Assembly: GCF_024170405.1 (NCBI RefSeq)
Contig: NZ_JALJYC010000015.1
Coordinates: forward strand, 3,803 to 67,802
Direction of reading: 5' to 3'
Source: Neisseria perflava
GTDB taxonomy: Bacteria > Pseudomonadota > Gammaproteobacteria > Burkholderiales > Neisseriaceae
DNA: 64,000 nucleotides
The notes beneath the pieces are model-generated. The model was not told the DNA's origin. It was given only the letters and a program-made list of their open reading frames with translations, and made no database searches. Of this stretch, positions 26,471 through 35,420 are shown in pieces. Numbering within the stretch: position 1 is the first letter of the stretch; each line of letters opens with the position of its first letter. The position numbers and the translations under genes were made by a program.

Positions 26471-26935
26471 ATGATTACCGATACCCTAGCCAACGCAGGC
26501 CGTTACGCCGACCTGCACCCCGATTTTGCCGATGCCGTTAAGCTGTTGCAAACCTTAGATTTTGCCAATCTGCCCAGCGGCGAAACACCGACCGGCAACC
26601 CCAATATCCGCCTGTTTGTCAGCGACAACGCCATGCGCAGCAAAGAAACGGCGCAACCCGAAGCCCATCAAACCCATATCGACATCCAAGTCCCCATCAG
26701 CGGTACGGAAACTTTCGGCTGGGCAGAGCGAGGCCGTCTGAAAAACGGTTTGGGCTATGACGACAAACACGACATCGAATTTTTCGACGACACTGCGGAA
26801 ACCTGGATTGATGTGACACCGCAGGAATTTGTGATTTTCTTCCCCAATGACGGCCATGCGCCTTTAGTCGGCACTGCGCCGAATATGCGTAAAGCGGTAT
26901 TTAAAATCCGCACGCAAGAAACGCGCATCGAATAA
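26471..26935 (+). CDS. YhcH/YjgK/YiaL family protein
   Basis: A 154-residue cupin-like protein of the YhcH/YjgK/YiaL (DUF386) family. Features: QTHIDIQVPISGTETFGWA with the conserved His/Asp, an aromatic-acidic stretch DDKHDIEFFDD, and EFVIFFPNDGHAPLVG near the C-terminus, the family metal-binding pattern. ATG 26471 follows a purine-rich AAGAAAGTGG site. Members occur in sialic acid or uronate loci, possibly as anomerases, but the position between leuD and leuB gives no functional hint. Confidence 0.85.
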   Translation: MITDTLANAGRYADLHPDFADAVKLLQTLDFANLPSGETPTGNPNIRLFVSDNAMRSKETAQPEAHQTHIDIQVPISGTETFGWAERGRLKNGLGYDDKHDIEFFDDTAETWIDVTPQEFVIFFPNDGHAPLVGTAPNMRKAVFKIRTQETRIE

Positions 26936-27015
26936 TTTTTTCAGACGGCCTTTACGCCTTATGCCGTCTGAAATCCTTTAAAATCCTCAACCTCTCCCTC
27001 ACAAGGAAACCTCAA

Positions 27016-28086
27016 ATGACCAAACAAATCGCCATCTTACGCGGTGACGGCATCGGCCCGGAAATCGTGCGCGAAACCGTGCGCGTATTGGACAAACTGA
27101 TTGAGCAAGGCTTGGACGTATCTTACGAATACGCCCCCTTGGGCGGCGAAGCCTACGACCAATACGGCTCGCCCTATCCGGAGGCCACGCAGACCCTGTG
27201 TCGTAAAGCCGATGCGGTTTTGCTTGGCGCGGTCGGCAGCCCGGAGTATGACAATCTCGACCGCCCCTTGCGCCCGGAGCGCGGCCTGTTGGCGATTCGC
27301 AAGGATTTGAACCTGTTTGCCAACCTGCGTCCGGCGATTCTGTATCCCGAATTGGCCAATGCTTCAACGCTGAAACCGGAAATCGTGGCCGGCTTGGATA
27401 TTCTGATTGTGCGCGAGCTGACCGGCGACATCTATTTCGGCGAACCGCGCGGTATCCGCGTGTTGGAAAACGGCGAGCGCGAAGGTTTCAACACCATGAA
27501 ATACAATGAAACCGAAATCAAGCGCATTGCCCACGTTGCCTTCCAAGCGGCGCAAAAACGCGGTAAAAAAGTCTGCTCCGTCGGCAAAGCCAATGTTTTG
27601 GAAACCACCGAGCTGTGGCGCGAGCTGTTTGACGACATCGCCAAACAATACCCCGATGTAGAATTGAGCCATATGTATGTCGATAACGCCGCCATGCAGC
27701 TGGTGCGCGCGCCCAAACAATTTGACGTCATCGCCACCGGCAACATCTTCGGCGATATTTTGAGCGACGAAGCCTCCATGCTTACCGGCTCTATCGGCAT
27801 GCTGCCGTCGGCTTCTTTGGACGAAAACAACAAAGGTCTGTACGAGCCGTCGCACGGTTCTGCCCCCGACATCGCCGGTCAGGACAAAGCCAACCCGTTG
27901 GCGACCATCTTGTCATTGGCCATGCTGCTGCGTTACAGCCTGAACGACGAAGCACGTGCCAAACAAGTGGAAAATGCGGTACAAAAAGTGTTGCAACAAG
28001 GCTTCCGTACCGGAGACATCTACGAAGAAGGTACAACCCTGGTGTCCTGCTCCGGCATGGGCGATGCGGTATTGGCGGCGCTGTAA
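27016..28086 (+). CDS. leuB: 3-isopropylmalate dehydrogenase
   Basis: A 356-residue NAD-dependent beta-decarboxylating dehydrogenase, third step of leucine synthesis. Family motifs: LRGDGIGPEIV, ELTGDIYFGEPRG (LeuB-specific rather than isocitrate dehydrogenase), SHMYVDNAAMQLV and FGDILSDEASMLTGSIGMLPSASL, followed by YEPSHGSAPDIAGQ. Ribosome site ACAAGGAAACC. Followed by a strong terminator. Confidence 0.98.
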   Translation: MTKQIAILRGDGIGPEIVRETVRVLDKLIEQGLDVSYEYAPLGGEAYDQYGSPYPEATQTLCRKADAVLLGAVGSPEYDNLDRPLRPERGLLAIRKDLNLFANLRPAILYPELANASTLKPEIVAGLDILIVRELTGDIYFGEPRGIRVLENGEREGFNTMKYNETEIKRIAHVAFQAAQKRGKKVCSVGKANVLETTELWRELFDDIAKQYPDVELSHMYVDNAAMQLVRAPKQFDVIATGNIFGDILSDEASMLTGSIGMLPSASLDENNKGLYEPSHGSAPDIAGQDKANPLATILSLAMLLRYSLNDEARAKQVENAVQKVLQQGFRTGDIYEEGTTLVSCSGMGDAVLAAL

Positions 28087-28105
28087 GGCCGTCTGAAAAC
28101 AATCC

Positions 28106-28134
28106 AATGCGCGGCTGATTGCCGCGCATTTTTT
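28106..28134 (+). terminator. Intrinsic terminator after leuB
   Basis: AATGCGCGGC pairs perfectly with GCCGCGCATT around a 5-nt loop and is followed by a T-run. Confidence 0.92.
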
Positions 28135-28186
28135 CTATCGGAAAACGCTCCTTTAACCATTGAGAAATAATCATTTTTATATTTTG

Positions 28187-28198
28187 TGGTAGTATAAT
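28187..28198 (+). promoter_or_regulatory. Candidate -10 element for the yceI-like gene
   Basis: A perfect TATAAT (28193-28198) about 69 bp before the ATG, with a TGG just upstream. No convincing -35 at 17 bp, so possibly an extended -10 type or activator-dependent promoter. Confidence 0.4.
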
Positions 28199-28266
28199 GA
28201 AAGAGCAGTTTCCCCGACCGCCCGAGTCCGGCCGGTTTTTCCATACACCTGAAAAAGGAACCCGTT

Positions 28267-28830
28267 ATGAAAAAAATGATTATTGCCGCATTACTGGCTA
28301 CGGCTGCCGCAAGCGCTTCAGCTGCGACTTACAAAATCGACCCGACCCACACCAACGCCCGTTTCGCCATTGACCACTTTGCCACCAGCACTAACGTTGG
28401 CGGCTTTTACGGCCTGAACGGTACAGTTGAATTTGACAAAGCCAAACGCAACGGCAGCGTTAATTTGGTGATTCCGGTTAAAAATTTGCAAACCGGCTCT
28501 ACCCAATTCACCAACCACCTGCTGTCTGCCGATTTGTTTAACGCCGACAAATACCCCGAAGCCCGCTTCGTTTCCACCCGCTTCCACTATGTCGGTAAAA
28601 AACTGGTTTCCGTTGAAGGCAATCTGACTATGCTGGGTCAGACTAATCCAATCAAACTGAAAGCAGAAAAATTCAACTGCTACAACAGCCCGATGGCAAA
28701 AGCCGAAGTTTGCGGCGGCGACTTCTCTACCATCATCGACCGCACCAAATGGGGCTTGAATTACTTGGTTGACAGCGGCATGACCAAAAATGTCCGCTTG
28801 GATATCCAAATCGAAGCCGTGAAACAGTAA
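28267..28830 (+). CDS. YceI family periplasmic protein
   Basis: A 187-residue exported lipocalin-like protein of the YceI family. Signal peptide with cleavage near ASASA-AT, then YKIDPTHTNARFAIDHFATSTNVGGFYGLNGTVEFDKA, the family N-terminal signature, and FSTIIDRTKWGLNYLVDSGMTKNVRLDIQIEAV at the C-terminus. Family members bind polyisoprenoids or quinone-like amphiphiles. Single-gene unit. Confidence 0.92.
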   Translation: MKKMIIAALLATAAASASAATYKIDPTHTNARFAIDHFATSTNVGGFYGLNGTVEFDKAKRNGSVNLVIPVKNLQTGSTQFTNHLLSADLFNADKYPEARFVSTRFHYVGKKLVSVEGNLTMLGQTNPIKLKAEKFNCYNSPMAKAEVCGGDFSTIIDRTKWGLNYLVDSGMTKNVRLDIQIEAVKQ

Positions 28831-28873
28831 GCGTTCTATACGCTGCCGATTGGAATATCGGTAGTGGCTAAAT

Positions 28874-28918
28874 AAAAAGCGAGGCCGTCTGAATATTTTT
28901 CAGACGGCCTCGCTTTTT
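28874..28918 (+). terminator. DUS inverted-pair terminator with extended stem
   Basis: AAAAAGCG plus AGGCCGTCTGAA pairs with TTCAGACGGCCT plus CGCTTTTT, giving a 20-bp stem ending in Ts. Confidence 0.92.
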
Positions 28919-28970
28919 ATATAGCCGTTTCCAATTTAATTCGACACAAGCCTTTCAGCCTTCTCTCGAA

Positions 28971-29128
28971 TTATAGTCGGAGAAATTAAGTTCTGTTACA
29001 GCGTTGATTCGCCTTGCTCAAAGAGGGGGCTTGACTACGCTGCTGAAGCAGCAAGTCAGCCGACCCATACTACTTGTACTGTCTGCGGCTCGCCGCCTTG
29101 TACCAAAACTTACTTTCTCCGACTATAA
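28971..29128. mobile_element. 158-bp MITE-like element with terminal inverted repeats
   Basis: The left end TTATAGTCGGAGAAATTAAG is repeated inverted at the right end (reverse complement TTATAGTCGGAGAAAGTAAG), with similarity continuing about 10 bp further. The interior has GTACTGTCTGCGGCTCGCCGCCTTG, familiar from Neisseria intergenic repeats. No coding capacity. It resembles Correia-type elements in size and layout but its ends differ from the classic TATAGTGGATTA. It fills most of the gap between the YceI gene and ubiE (28831-29155). Confidence 0.75.
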
Positions 29129-29155
29129 ATGAAAACGCCCTAGCATCAAAAACGC

Positions 29156-29893
29156 TTAATATTTCACACCTTTATGCAGCGCCACAATGCCTGCGCTCAT
29201 ATTGTGGTAATCCACGGCATCGAAGCCCGAGTCCAACATCATTTGTTTCAAAGTTTCCTGATCCGGGTGCATGCGGATGGATTCGACCAAGTATTCATAA
29301 CTATCGGCATCTTTGGCAATCAGCTTGCCCATCAACGGCAACAATTTGAACGAATACAAATCATACATGCCGGAGAGCGGTTTATACACTTTGGAAAATT
29401 CCAACACCAGCAGCGTGCCGCCCGGTTTCAACACGCGGTACATTTCTTTCAAGGCTGCGTCTTTATGGGTCATGTTGCGCAGACCGAAAGCCACGGAAAC
29501 CAAGTTGAAATAATTGTCGGGGAACGGCAGCTTTTCCGCATCTGCCAGAGATACGGGCAGAATCAAGCCTTCGTTCAACAGGCGGTCGCGGCCGACCGTC
29601 AGCATAGACGAGTTGATGTCTGTCAGCCAAACTTCGCCTTCTTTACCCACGCGTTTTGCCCAACCGCGCGACAAATCGCCTGTACCACCGGCAATGTCCA
29701 ATACCTTATCGCCTTTTTTCAGCGGCGCGGTGGTGATGGTGAAATGCTTCCACATGCGGTGCAAACCGCCGGACATGACATCGTTCATGATGTCGTAATT
29801 TTTGGCTACCGAATGGAACACTTCGGCTACTTTGCCTGCTTTTTCATTTTCGTCAACGGTAGAAAAACCGAAGTGGGTTTTATGGTCGCTCAT
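29156..29893 (-). CDS. ubiE: Ubiquinone/menaquinone C-methyltransferase
   Basis: A 245-residue SAM-dependent methyltransferase for the C-methylation step of quinone synthesis. Motifs: VFHSVAKNYDIMNDVMSGGLHRMWKHF, the SAM site DIAGGTGDLSRG, FGLRNMTHKDAALKEMYRVLKPGGTLLVLEFSK and the C-terminal DYHNMSAGIVALHKGVKY. ATG 29893. Confidence 0.97.
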   Translation of the reverse strand: MSDHKTHFGFSTVDENEKAGKVAEVFHSVAKNYDIMNDVMSGGLHRMWKHFTITTAPLKKGDKVLDIAGGTGDLSRGWAKRVGKEGEVWLTDINSSMLTVGRDRLLNEGLILPVSLADAEKLPFPDNYFNLVSVAFGLRNMTHKDAALKEMYRVLKPGGTLLVLEFSKVYKPLSGMYDLYSFKLLPLMGKLIAKDADSYEYLVESIRMHPDQETLKQMMLDSGFDAVDYHNMSAGIVALHKGVKY

Positions 29894-30002
29894 GGTGATA
29901 ACTTTCTCGTAGGGTTTCGGGAACAGCCCGTCTCATCAGGGAAACAGACAGGGAATCCGCCGTTTCGTCATGTTTCTTCTTGCCGCCAAACATTCAGACG
30001 GC

Positions 30003-30434
30003 CTAATGGCAACCGCCGCCGCAACCGCCGCTGCCGCATGAATGTCCGGCCGTTTTCGCTTGCAGCAAATCGGCTGCCGTCGGAATACGCGATGCGCCTG
30101 CCGCCTCCATGCGGCGCAGATAATCCGCCCATAAGCCGTCGTATTCATACGCCAGCTTGTGCAGATACGCCCAATCGTACAAACCGCTGTTGTGGCCGTC
30201 TGAAAACGTAATTTTCAGGGCATATTGGCCGACCGGCTCCAAGCCTCGGATGGTCACTTCGGCTTTGCCGGTTTGCAAAACTTCCTGCCCCGGCGCATGG
30301 CCGCGCACTTCCGCGCTGGGCGAATAAACGCGCAAAAATTCGGCGGGCAGGCTTTTGTGTACGCCGTCATAAACCAAGGTCAGCGCACTACGGCCGTGTT
30401 GCAAACGGATTTCTTCTGGGATGGGCGTGTTCAT
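30003..30434 (-). CDS. DUF971 protein with Cys/Gly-rich tail
   Basis: A 143-residue protein of the DUF971 family (the fold also found at the N-terminus of gamma-butyrobetaine hydroxylases). Pattern: IRLQHGRSALTLVYDG, LPAEFLRVYSPSAEVRGH, and FSDGHNSGLYDWAYLHKLAYEYDGLW. The last residues CGSGGCGGGCH form a possible metal-binding tail. Upstream of ubiE on the same strand, 109 bp apart. Function unknown; a role in Fe-S or metal handling is only suggested by the tail. Confidence 0.85.
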   Translation of the reverse strand: MNTPIPEEIRLQHGRSALTLVYDGVHKSLPAEFLRVYSPSAEVRGHAPGQEVLQTGKAEVTIRGLEPVGQYALKITFSDGHNSGLYDWAYLHKLAYEYDGLWADYLRRMEAAGASRIPTAADLLQAKTAGHSCGSGGCGGGCH

Positions 30435-30449
30435 GATGTCTTTCTGATT

Positions 30450-30689
30450 TTATTTTCCGGCTTTTTTGCGCAAGGCCGCAACGCGGACGGAAAAAAATCC
30501 GCCCAATACGGCAAACAAGACCAGCGCATACAGAGCAAAGCGGATAACACTGAGCTTCTGCATACCGTTTAAGCCAAACGGTACCAGCGTTACCACCACA
30601 AACACCAAAAACGCCAGCAACATCAGGGCAATGGCGGAAAAGGCATAGCGGGTATTGGCACGGATTTTCAGGTCGGCATTCGCATTCAT
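30450..30689 (-). CDS. Small two-segment membrane protein
   Basis: A 79-residue protein with two membrane segments (YAFSAIALMLLAFLVFVVVTLV and FALYALVLFAVLGGFFSVRVAAL) and a basic C-terminus RKKAGK. I chose ATG 30689; a TTG seven codons upstream is possible. It ends 16 bp before the DUF971 gene starts, so the two are probably co-transcribed. No family recognised. Confidence 0.65.
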   Translation of the reverse strand: MNANADLKIRANTRYAFSAIALMLLAFLVFVVVTLVPFGLNGMQKLSVIRFALYALVLFAVLGGFFSVRVAALRKKAGK

Positions 30690-30775
30690 AAGACAGCTAA
30701 CTTTGCGCAAAGTATTATTCTAACAGCTTTGCGTGCGGATTTCGACACAGGCCGTCTGAATTTGTCGGCACATAC

Positions 30776-32077
30776 CTATTCTGCCGCCGCTTCGGTCAGA
30801 TACAGCATAACCGCACTTTTTTCATCGTTTTCAAACATCAGCCGCACATCTCCGCCGTGCGTGCCGTTTACCCGCACCACCACGCCGCCCGCTGACCGCG
30901 CCAATACTTCCAATTTTGCCCCACCGCGCTGCTGATACACCAATTTCGGGCAATCCGTCAGACACCAGCGGTTTTGCCAATGGATGAAATATTCGTCTCC
31001 TGCCGTCAACGCCAAACGCTCGCCGCCGTTTACCAGAAAATAGGGACAATCCGGTTTTTTGGTACGGAACGTCCATTCCGCCTGCTGCGTTTTGCCGCTT
31101 TGCACATAATCAAACACCGCGCGATAGGCCGTGTCGTATTCCAAAGGCTGCAAGGGGAACAAGGCAAACTGGCGCTCGTTCAACTCATGATTGGGATCGT
31201 TGGCCTGCGTTAACACGCGCACCGGCGAAATTTCCGTATCCCCTTGATACAACTTGAATGAACGCATTTGCACTTTATCGGCTTCTTTGGCAAAAGCGAT
31301 GCTGACCGGATTGCCGGTCACATCATAATCCGGCACGGGATCGGGGCGTTCGCTGTGAAAATCCGGCAAAGCCGTATTGCCGACCGGATACACCACATAA
31401 GCGCGCGCGCTCGGATTGTAGGCTTCCGCCTCATAAACCACCGCACCATTAAAACAAACGTCTTTGTAATACGGTCTCCCCGGTTCTGCTTTCAGACGGC
31501 CTACAGCGCAGAGGCGGTTGAAACGGCTGTTGCCCTGATTGACCACTACCGCCGTGTATTGGCCGTTATCCGCCAACGTCACGCCCGCTTCGTTGATATT
31601 TTGCTCCAACAAAGAAAAGCGGTGGTAAATGGCGGTCATCAAGCCGTCGATTTGTTGGCGGGTATAAAAATCCTCGCTTTGGTCTACATCGCGGTGGCGG
31701 TTGCTGGTGCTGACGTTTTCATGCACGCCTTTATACAGATACCCGGCATGCGCCGCGCGGTCGGCCGGTTTCACGCCGGTAAACAGCGGGCTGGCGGTAT
31801 CACGCTCGTCATGGCCTTCGTCGTGGTGCTCGGTCAAATATTGCGCGTGGTTTTCTGCCGCTTTCTCCAATTCCGGCGAATAAGCGAGCTGGTTCAAACC
31901 GGCTTGGGTGCGCAGAAAATTGATATACGCCAAACCATCCGCCCCGGCCACCGCCGAACGGTCTTGCGCCGCTTGCGGCTGCACCAAGTTTTCCGGCGTC
32001 ATTTTGCGCTCCTGCTGAAATTTGAAAACGCCGAATACAATGGCCAACATCGCCAGCCACAAAAGAATAATTCTCAT
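30776..32077 (-). CDS. CAP (SCP/PR-1) domain protein, membrane-anchored
   Basis: A 433-residue protein starting MRIILLWLAMLAIVFGVFKF, a signal anchor. Residues about 40-180 form a CAP domain: LAYINFLRTQAGLNQLAYSPELEKAAENHAQYLTEHH, HENVSTS and the later VVVNQGNSRF. The C-terminal half (residues about 190-430) has no family I recognise; it includes an Ig-like stretch (SPVRVLTQANDPNHELNERQFALFPLQPLEYDTAYRAVFDY) and four cysteines. Bacterial CAP proteins are mostly uncharacterised, proposed to bind lipids or act on peptides in the envelope. Confidence 0.8.
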   Translation of the reverse strand: MRIILLWLAMLAIVFGVFKFQQERKMTPENLVQPQAAQDRSAVAGADGLAYINFLRTQAGLNQLAYSPELEKAAENHAQYLTEHHDEGHDERDTASPLFTGVKPADRAAHAGYLYKGVHENVSTSNRHRDVDQSEDFYTRQQIDGLMTAIYHRFSLLEQNINEAGVTLADNGQYTAVVVNQGNSRFNRLCAVGRLKAEPGRPYYKDVCFNGAVVYEAEAYNPSARAYVVYPVGNTALPDFHSERPDPVPDYDVTGNPVSIAFAKEADKVQMRSFKLYQGDTEISPVRVLTQANDPNHELNERQFALFPLQPLEYDTAYRAVFDYVQSGKTQQAEWTFRTKKPDCPYFLVNGGERLALTAGDEYFIHWQNRWCLTDCPKLVYQQRGGAKLEVLARSAGGVVVRVNGTHGGDVRLMFENDEKSAVMLYLTEAAAE

Positions 32078-32238
32078 CGTAGATTGCCCCTTTGCCGACA
32101 AATGACCGTCTGAAAACCGGCCTTAGCTTTTTCAGACAGCCATTCGGTCTTTATTTTCATAAAACATTCATGCTACCCGCAATGCCTGTTTACGCCAGTC
32201 AAGCAGAACCGAAGCCCCCTGTGTGGCGGATTCTGAAA

Positions 32239-32296
32239 AGGCCGTCTGAAACGCAAAATCCGGCAGTATTCCGCAACTTTGCTTTTCAGACGGCCT
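32239..32296 (-). terminator. DUS inverted pair after ilvD
   Basis: AGGCCGTCTGAA (32239-32250) pairs with TTCAGACGGCCT (32285-32296), loop about 34 nt, extended by AAGC/GCTT-like bases. Just past the ilvD stop on the minus strand. Confidence 0.6.
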
Positions 32297-32311
32297 TTTT
32301 ATCCAAACAGA

Positions 32312-34177
32312 TTAGTCTTTACGCTCAATCTGCGACACATCGCGCACCGCGCCTTTGTCGGCGGAAGTCGCCATCAGGCCGTAGGCGCACAGGGCTTGGG
32401 AAACGTAGCGGTCGCGGTTGACCGGTTTCCACGCTTGCGCACCGCGCGATTCCATTTCGGCACGGCGGGCGGCCAGTTCTTCGTCGGACACCATCAGGTT
32501 GATGCTGCGGTTGGGGATGTCGATGTGCACGGTATCGCCCTCTTTCACCAAGCCAATCGCGCCTCCCTCTGCCGCTTCGGGCGAGGCGTGGCCGATGGAG
32601 AGGCCGGAAGTACCGCCGGAGAAACGGCCGTCGGTCAAGAGCGCACAGGCTTTGCCCAAGCCTTTGGATTTCAGGTAGGAGGTCGGGTACAGCATTTCCT
32701 GCATGCCCGGGCCGCCTTTGGGGCCTTCATAACGGATAATCACGATGTCACCGGCCACGATTTCATTGGCCAAAATGCCCTCAACAGCAGCTTCCTGGCT
32801 TTCAAACACGCGCGCGCGGCCGGTAAACACCAAAATGCTGTCATCGACACCGGCGGTTTTTACCACGCAGCCGCGTTCGGCGATGTTGCCGAACAATACG
32901 GCCAAGCCACCGTCTTGCGAGTAAGCGTGTTCCACATCGCGGATACAGCCTTTTTCACGATCCAAATCCAAGGTTTTCCACATGCGGTTTTGCGAGAAGG
33001 CTTCGGTGGTGCGCACGCCGCCGGGCGCGGCTTTGTAACGCTCGATGGCGACGGTGTTGTCAGGATTGGTCACGTCCCATTTGGCGATGGCTTCTTTCAG
33101 GGTCGGCGCATGGATGGTGGAAACGTCGGTATGCAGTTTGCCCGCTTTGTCCAGCTCTTTCAGGATGGCGAAGATGCCGCCGGCGCGGTGCACGTCTTCC
33201 ATATAGTAGTCGTGGTTATTGGGCGCGGTTTTGCAGATACACGGCACCACTCGGCTTAAGCGGTCGATGTCGGCCATTTTGAAATCCACGCCCGCTTCGT
33301 TGGCCACGGCCAACAGGTGCAAAATGGTGTTGGTGGAGCCGCCCATGGCGATGTCCATGGTCATGGCGTTTTCAAAAGCGGCTTTGGTGGCAATGCTGCG
33401 CGGCAACACGCTCTCGTCGTTTTGCTCGTAATAGCGGCGGGTAATTTCGACAATCAGACGGCCTGCTTCGAGGAACAAATCTTTGCGCCCTGCATGAGTC
33501 GCCAGATACGAGCCGTTGCCCGGCAGCGACAAGCCCAGCGCCTCGGTCAGACAGTTCATCGAATTAGCGGTAAACATGCCGGAACAAGAGCCGCAGGTCG
33601 GGCAGGCGTTTTGCTCGACTTCGGCGATTTGCTTGTCGGAAACATTATCATCGGCGGCTTCAATCATCGCGTCGATTAAGTCCAAACGGCGCTCGTCTTG
33701 GATATTAATCGCACCGATGACCTTGCCCGCTTCCATCGGGCCGCCGGAAACGAAAATGGTCGGAATGTTCAGGCGCATGGAGGCCATCAGCATGCCCGGA
33801 GTGATTTTGTCGCAGTTGGAAATGCACACCAGCGCGTCGGCGCAGTGGGCGTTGACCATGTACTCAATCGAATCGGCAATCAAATCGCGGCTGGGCAGGG
33901 AATACAGCATGCCGCTGTGACCCATGGCAATGCCGTCGTCCACGGCGATGGTATTGAATTCTTTAGCAATCGCACCGGCTTTTTCAATCTCGCGGGCGAC
34001 GAGCTGACCCATATTGTGCAGGTGCACATGGCCCGGCACGAATTGGGTGAACGAGTTGGCAATGGCAATAATCGGCTTGCCGAAATCGGAGTCGGCTACG
34101 CCGGTGGCACGCCACAATGCGCGTGCGCCCGCCATATTGCGGCCGTGGGTGGAGGTTTTGGAGCGGTAGTCTGGCAT
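32312..34177 (-). CDS. ilvD: Dihydroxy-acid dehydratase
   Basis: A 621-residue Fe-S dehydratase of branched-chain amino acid synthesis (third common step for valine and isoleucine). Motifs: GRNMAGARALWRATG, GIAMGHSGMLYSLPSRDLIADSIEYM, cluster ligands in CISNCDKITPGM and CPTCGSCSGMFTANSMNCL, and TDGRFSGGTSGLSIGHASPEAAEGG. Length matches the E. coli enzyme. Monocistronic. Confidence 0.98.
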   Translation of the reverse strand: MPDYRSKTSTHGRNMAGARALWRATGVADSDFGKPIIAIANSFTQFVPGHVHLHNMGQLVAREIEKAGAIAKEFNTIAVDDGIAMGHSGMLYSLPSRDLIADSIEYMVNAHCADALVCISNCDKITPGMLMASMRLNIPTIFVSGGPMEAGKVIGAINIQDERRLDLIDAMIEAADDNVSDKQIAEVEQNACPTCGSCSGMFTANSMNCLTEALGLSLPGNGSYLATHAGRKDLFLEAGRLIVEITRRYYEQNDESVLPRSIATKAAFENAMTMDIAMGGSTNTILHLLAVANEAGVDFKMADIDRLSRVVPCICKTAPNNHDYYMEDVHRAGGIFAILKELDKAGKLHTDVSTIHAPTLKEAIAKWDVTNPDNTVAIERYKAAPGGVRTTEAFSQNRMWKTLDLDREKGCIRDVEHAYSQDGGLAVLFGNIAERGCVVKTAGVDDSILVFTGRARVFESQEAAVEGILANEIVAGDIVIIRYEGPKGGPGMQEMLYPTSYLKSKGLGKACALLTDGRFSGGTSGLSIGHASPEAAEGGAIGLVKEGDTVHIDIPNRSINLMVSDEELAARRAEMESRGAQAWKPVNRDRYVSQALCAYGLMATSADKGAVRDVSQIERKD

Positions 34178-34381
34178 TTTTATGTTCCTTTAAGCGGCAC
34201 ACCCAAACCAAACGGTATGCCGAAAATCAAATGAAAATAGTAACCATCTTTCAGACGGCCTGATTTAATACGGGATTTTGTGTTATTTTATACCAAATTC
34301 AAGCATGATGGTTGGTAATAAAATACGGTGTTTGCTACACCTGTATTTACCTCTTTTTATTATTGGATGGATTCCGAAAAA

Positions 34382-34418
34382 AGGCCGTCTGAAAACCATG
34401 CAGATTTTCAGACGACCT
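34382..34418 (-). terminator. DUS inverted pair after hemF with one variant arm
   Basis: AGGCCGTCTGAA (34382-34393) pairs with TTCAGACGACCT (34407-34418). The second arm carries one change that converts it to AGGTCGTCTGAA, the form used as the main DUS in the N. mucosa/sicca group; the G-U pair keeps the hairpin. Confidence 0.75.
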
Positions 34419-34431
34419 CCCGTCCGCTTAT

Positions 34432-35337
34432 TCAACCCAACTCCACCAACCAATCACGCTGTGTTAAAAATTCCTGCAAATGCGCCTCGGCGCTGCCCTC
34501 TTCCGGTTCGTAACGGTATTCGAAGCGTACCAAAGGCGGCATCGACATCAAAATGCTTTCCGTGCGGCCGCCGCTTTGCAGACCGAACAGCGTGCCCCTG
34601 TCCCACACCAGATTAAATTCTACATAGCGGCCTCGGCGGTAGAGTTGGAAATCGCGTTCACGCTCGCTGTAAGGCGTATTTTTGCGTTTGGCGACAATCG
34701 GCCGGTAAGCTTGGATATAGCCCTCGCCAACGGCTTGGATAAAGCGGCGGCAGATATCGAAATCCCAGCGGTTGAGGTCGTCGAAAAACAGGCCGCCCAC
34801 GCCGCGCGTTTCGCCCCGATGTTTCAGATAAAAATAATCGTCGCACCATTTTTTGTATTCAGGATACACTTCTTCGCCAAACGGATCGCACAAATTTTTC
34901 GCCACAGTATGCCAGTGCAGAATATCCTCTTCAAACGGATAAAACGGCGTCAAATCAAAACCGCCGCCAAACCACCATACCGGCTCGCCTGTTTCGGGAT
35001 AGGCAATGAAAAAGCGCACGTTGGCATGGCTGGTCGGCACATATGGATTTTTCGGGTGAATCACCAGCGACACGCCCATCGCTTCAAAACGCGCACCTTC
35101 CAATTCAGGGCGGTGCGCCGTAGCCGAAGCGGGCATTTTGTCGCCTTTGACATGGGAAAAATTTACCCCTGCCTGCTCAAATACTGCGCCTTGTTTCAAC
35201 ACGCGGCTCTCGCCCGTCCCCAAACGGCTCTGCCATTGGTCGGACACAAACACCGCGCCGCCGTCTTCGGCTTCCAGCGCAGCGCAGATATGGTTTTGCA
35301 GGTTTTTCAGCAAGGATAATACGGATTCTGTGTGCAT
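34432..35337 (-). CDS. hemF: Oxygen-dependent coproporphyrinogen III oxidase
   Basis: A 301-residue enzyme that decarboxylates coproporphyrinogen III in heme synthesis using O2. Family stretches: VNFSHVKGDKMPASATAHRPELEGARFEAMGVSLVIHPKNPYVPTSHANVRFF, WWFGGGFDLTPFYPFEEDILHWH, RGVGGLFFDDLNRWDF and RGRYVEFNLVWDRGTLFGLQSGGRTESILMSMPP. Length matches bacterial HemF. Confidence 0.97.
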   Translation of the reverse strand: MHTESVLSLLKNLQNHICAALEAEDGGAVFVSDQWQSRLGTGESRVLKQGAVFEQAGVNFSHVKGDKMPASATAHRPELEGARFEAMGVSLVIHPKNPYVPTSHANVRFFIAYPETGEPVWWFGGGFDLTPFYPFEEDILHWHTVAKNLCDPFGEEVYPEYKKWCDDYFYLKHRGETRGVGGLFFDDLNRWDFDICRRFIQAVGEGYIQAYRPIVAKRKNTPYSERERDFQLYRRGRYVEFNLVWDRGTLFGLQSGGRTESILMSMPPLVRFEYRYEPEEGSAEAHLQEFLTQRDWLVELG

Positions 35338-35366
35338 GACATTTCCTTTTTAAAATCATAAAATTC

Positions 35367-35406
35367 AGGCCGTCTGAAAATAGGCAAAATCATTTTCAGA
35401 CGGCCT
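35367..35406 (-). terminator. DUS inverted-pair terminator after the NlpC/P60 gene
   Basis: AGGCCGTCTGAA (35367-35378) pairs with TTCAGACGGCCT (35395-35406), stem extended by AAAAT/ATTTT-like bases. Confidence 0.75.
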
Positions 35407-35420
35407 GATAAGCGTCGGCC

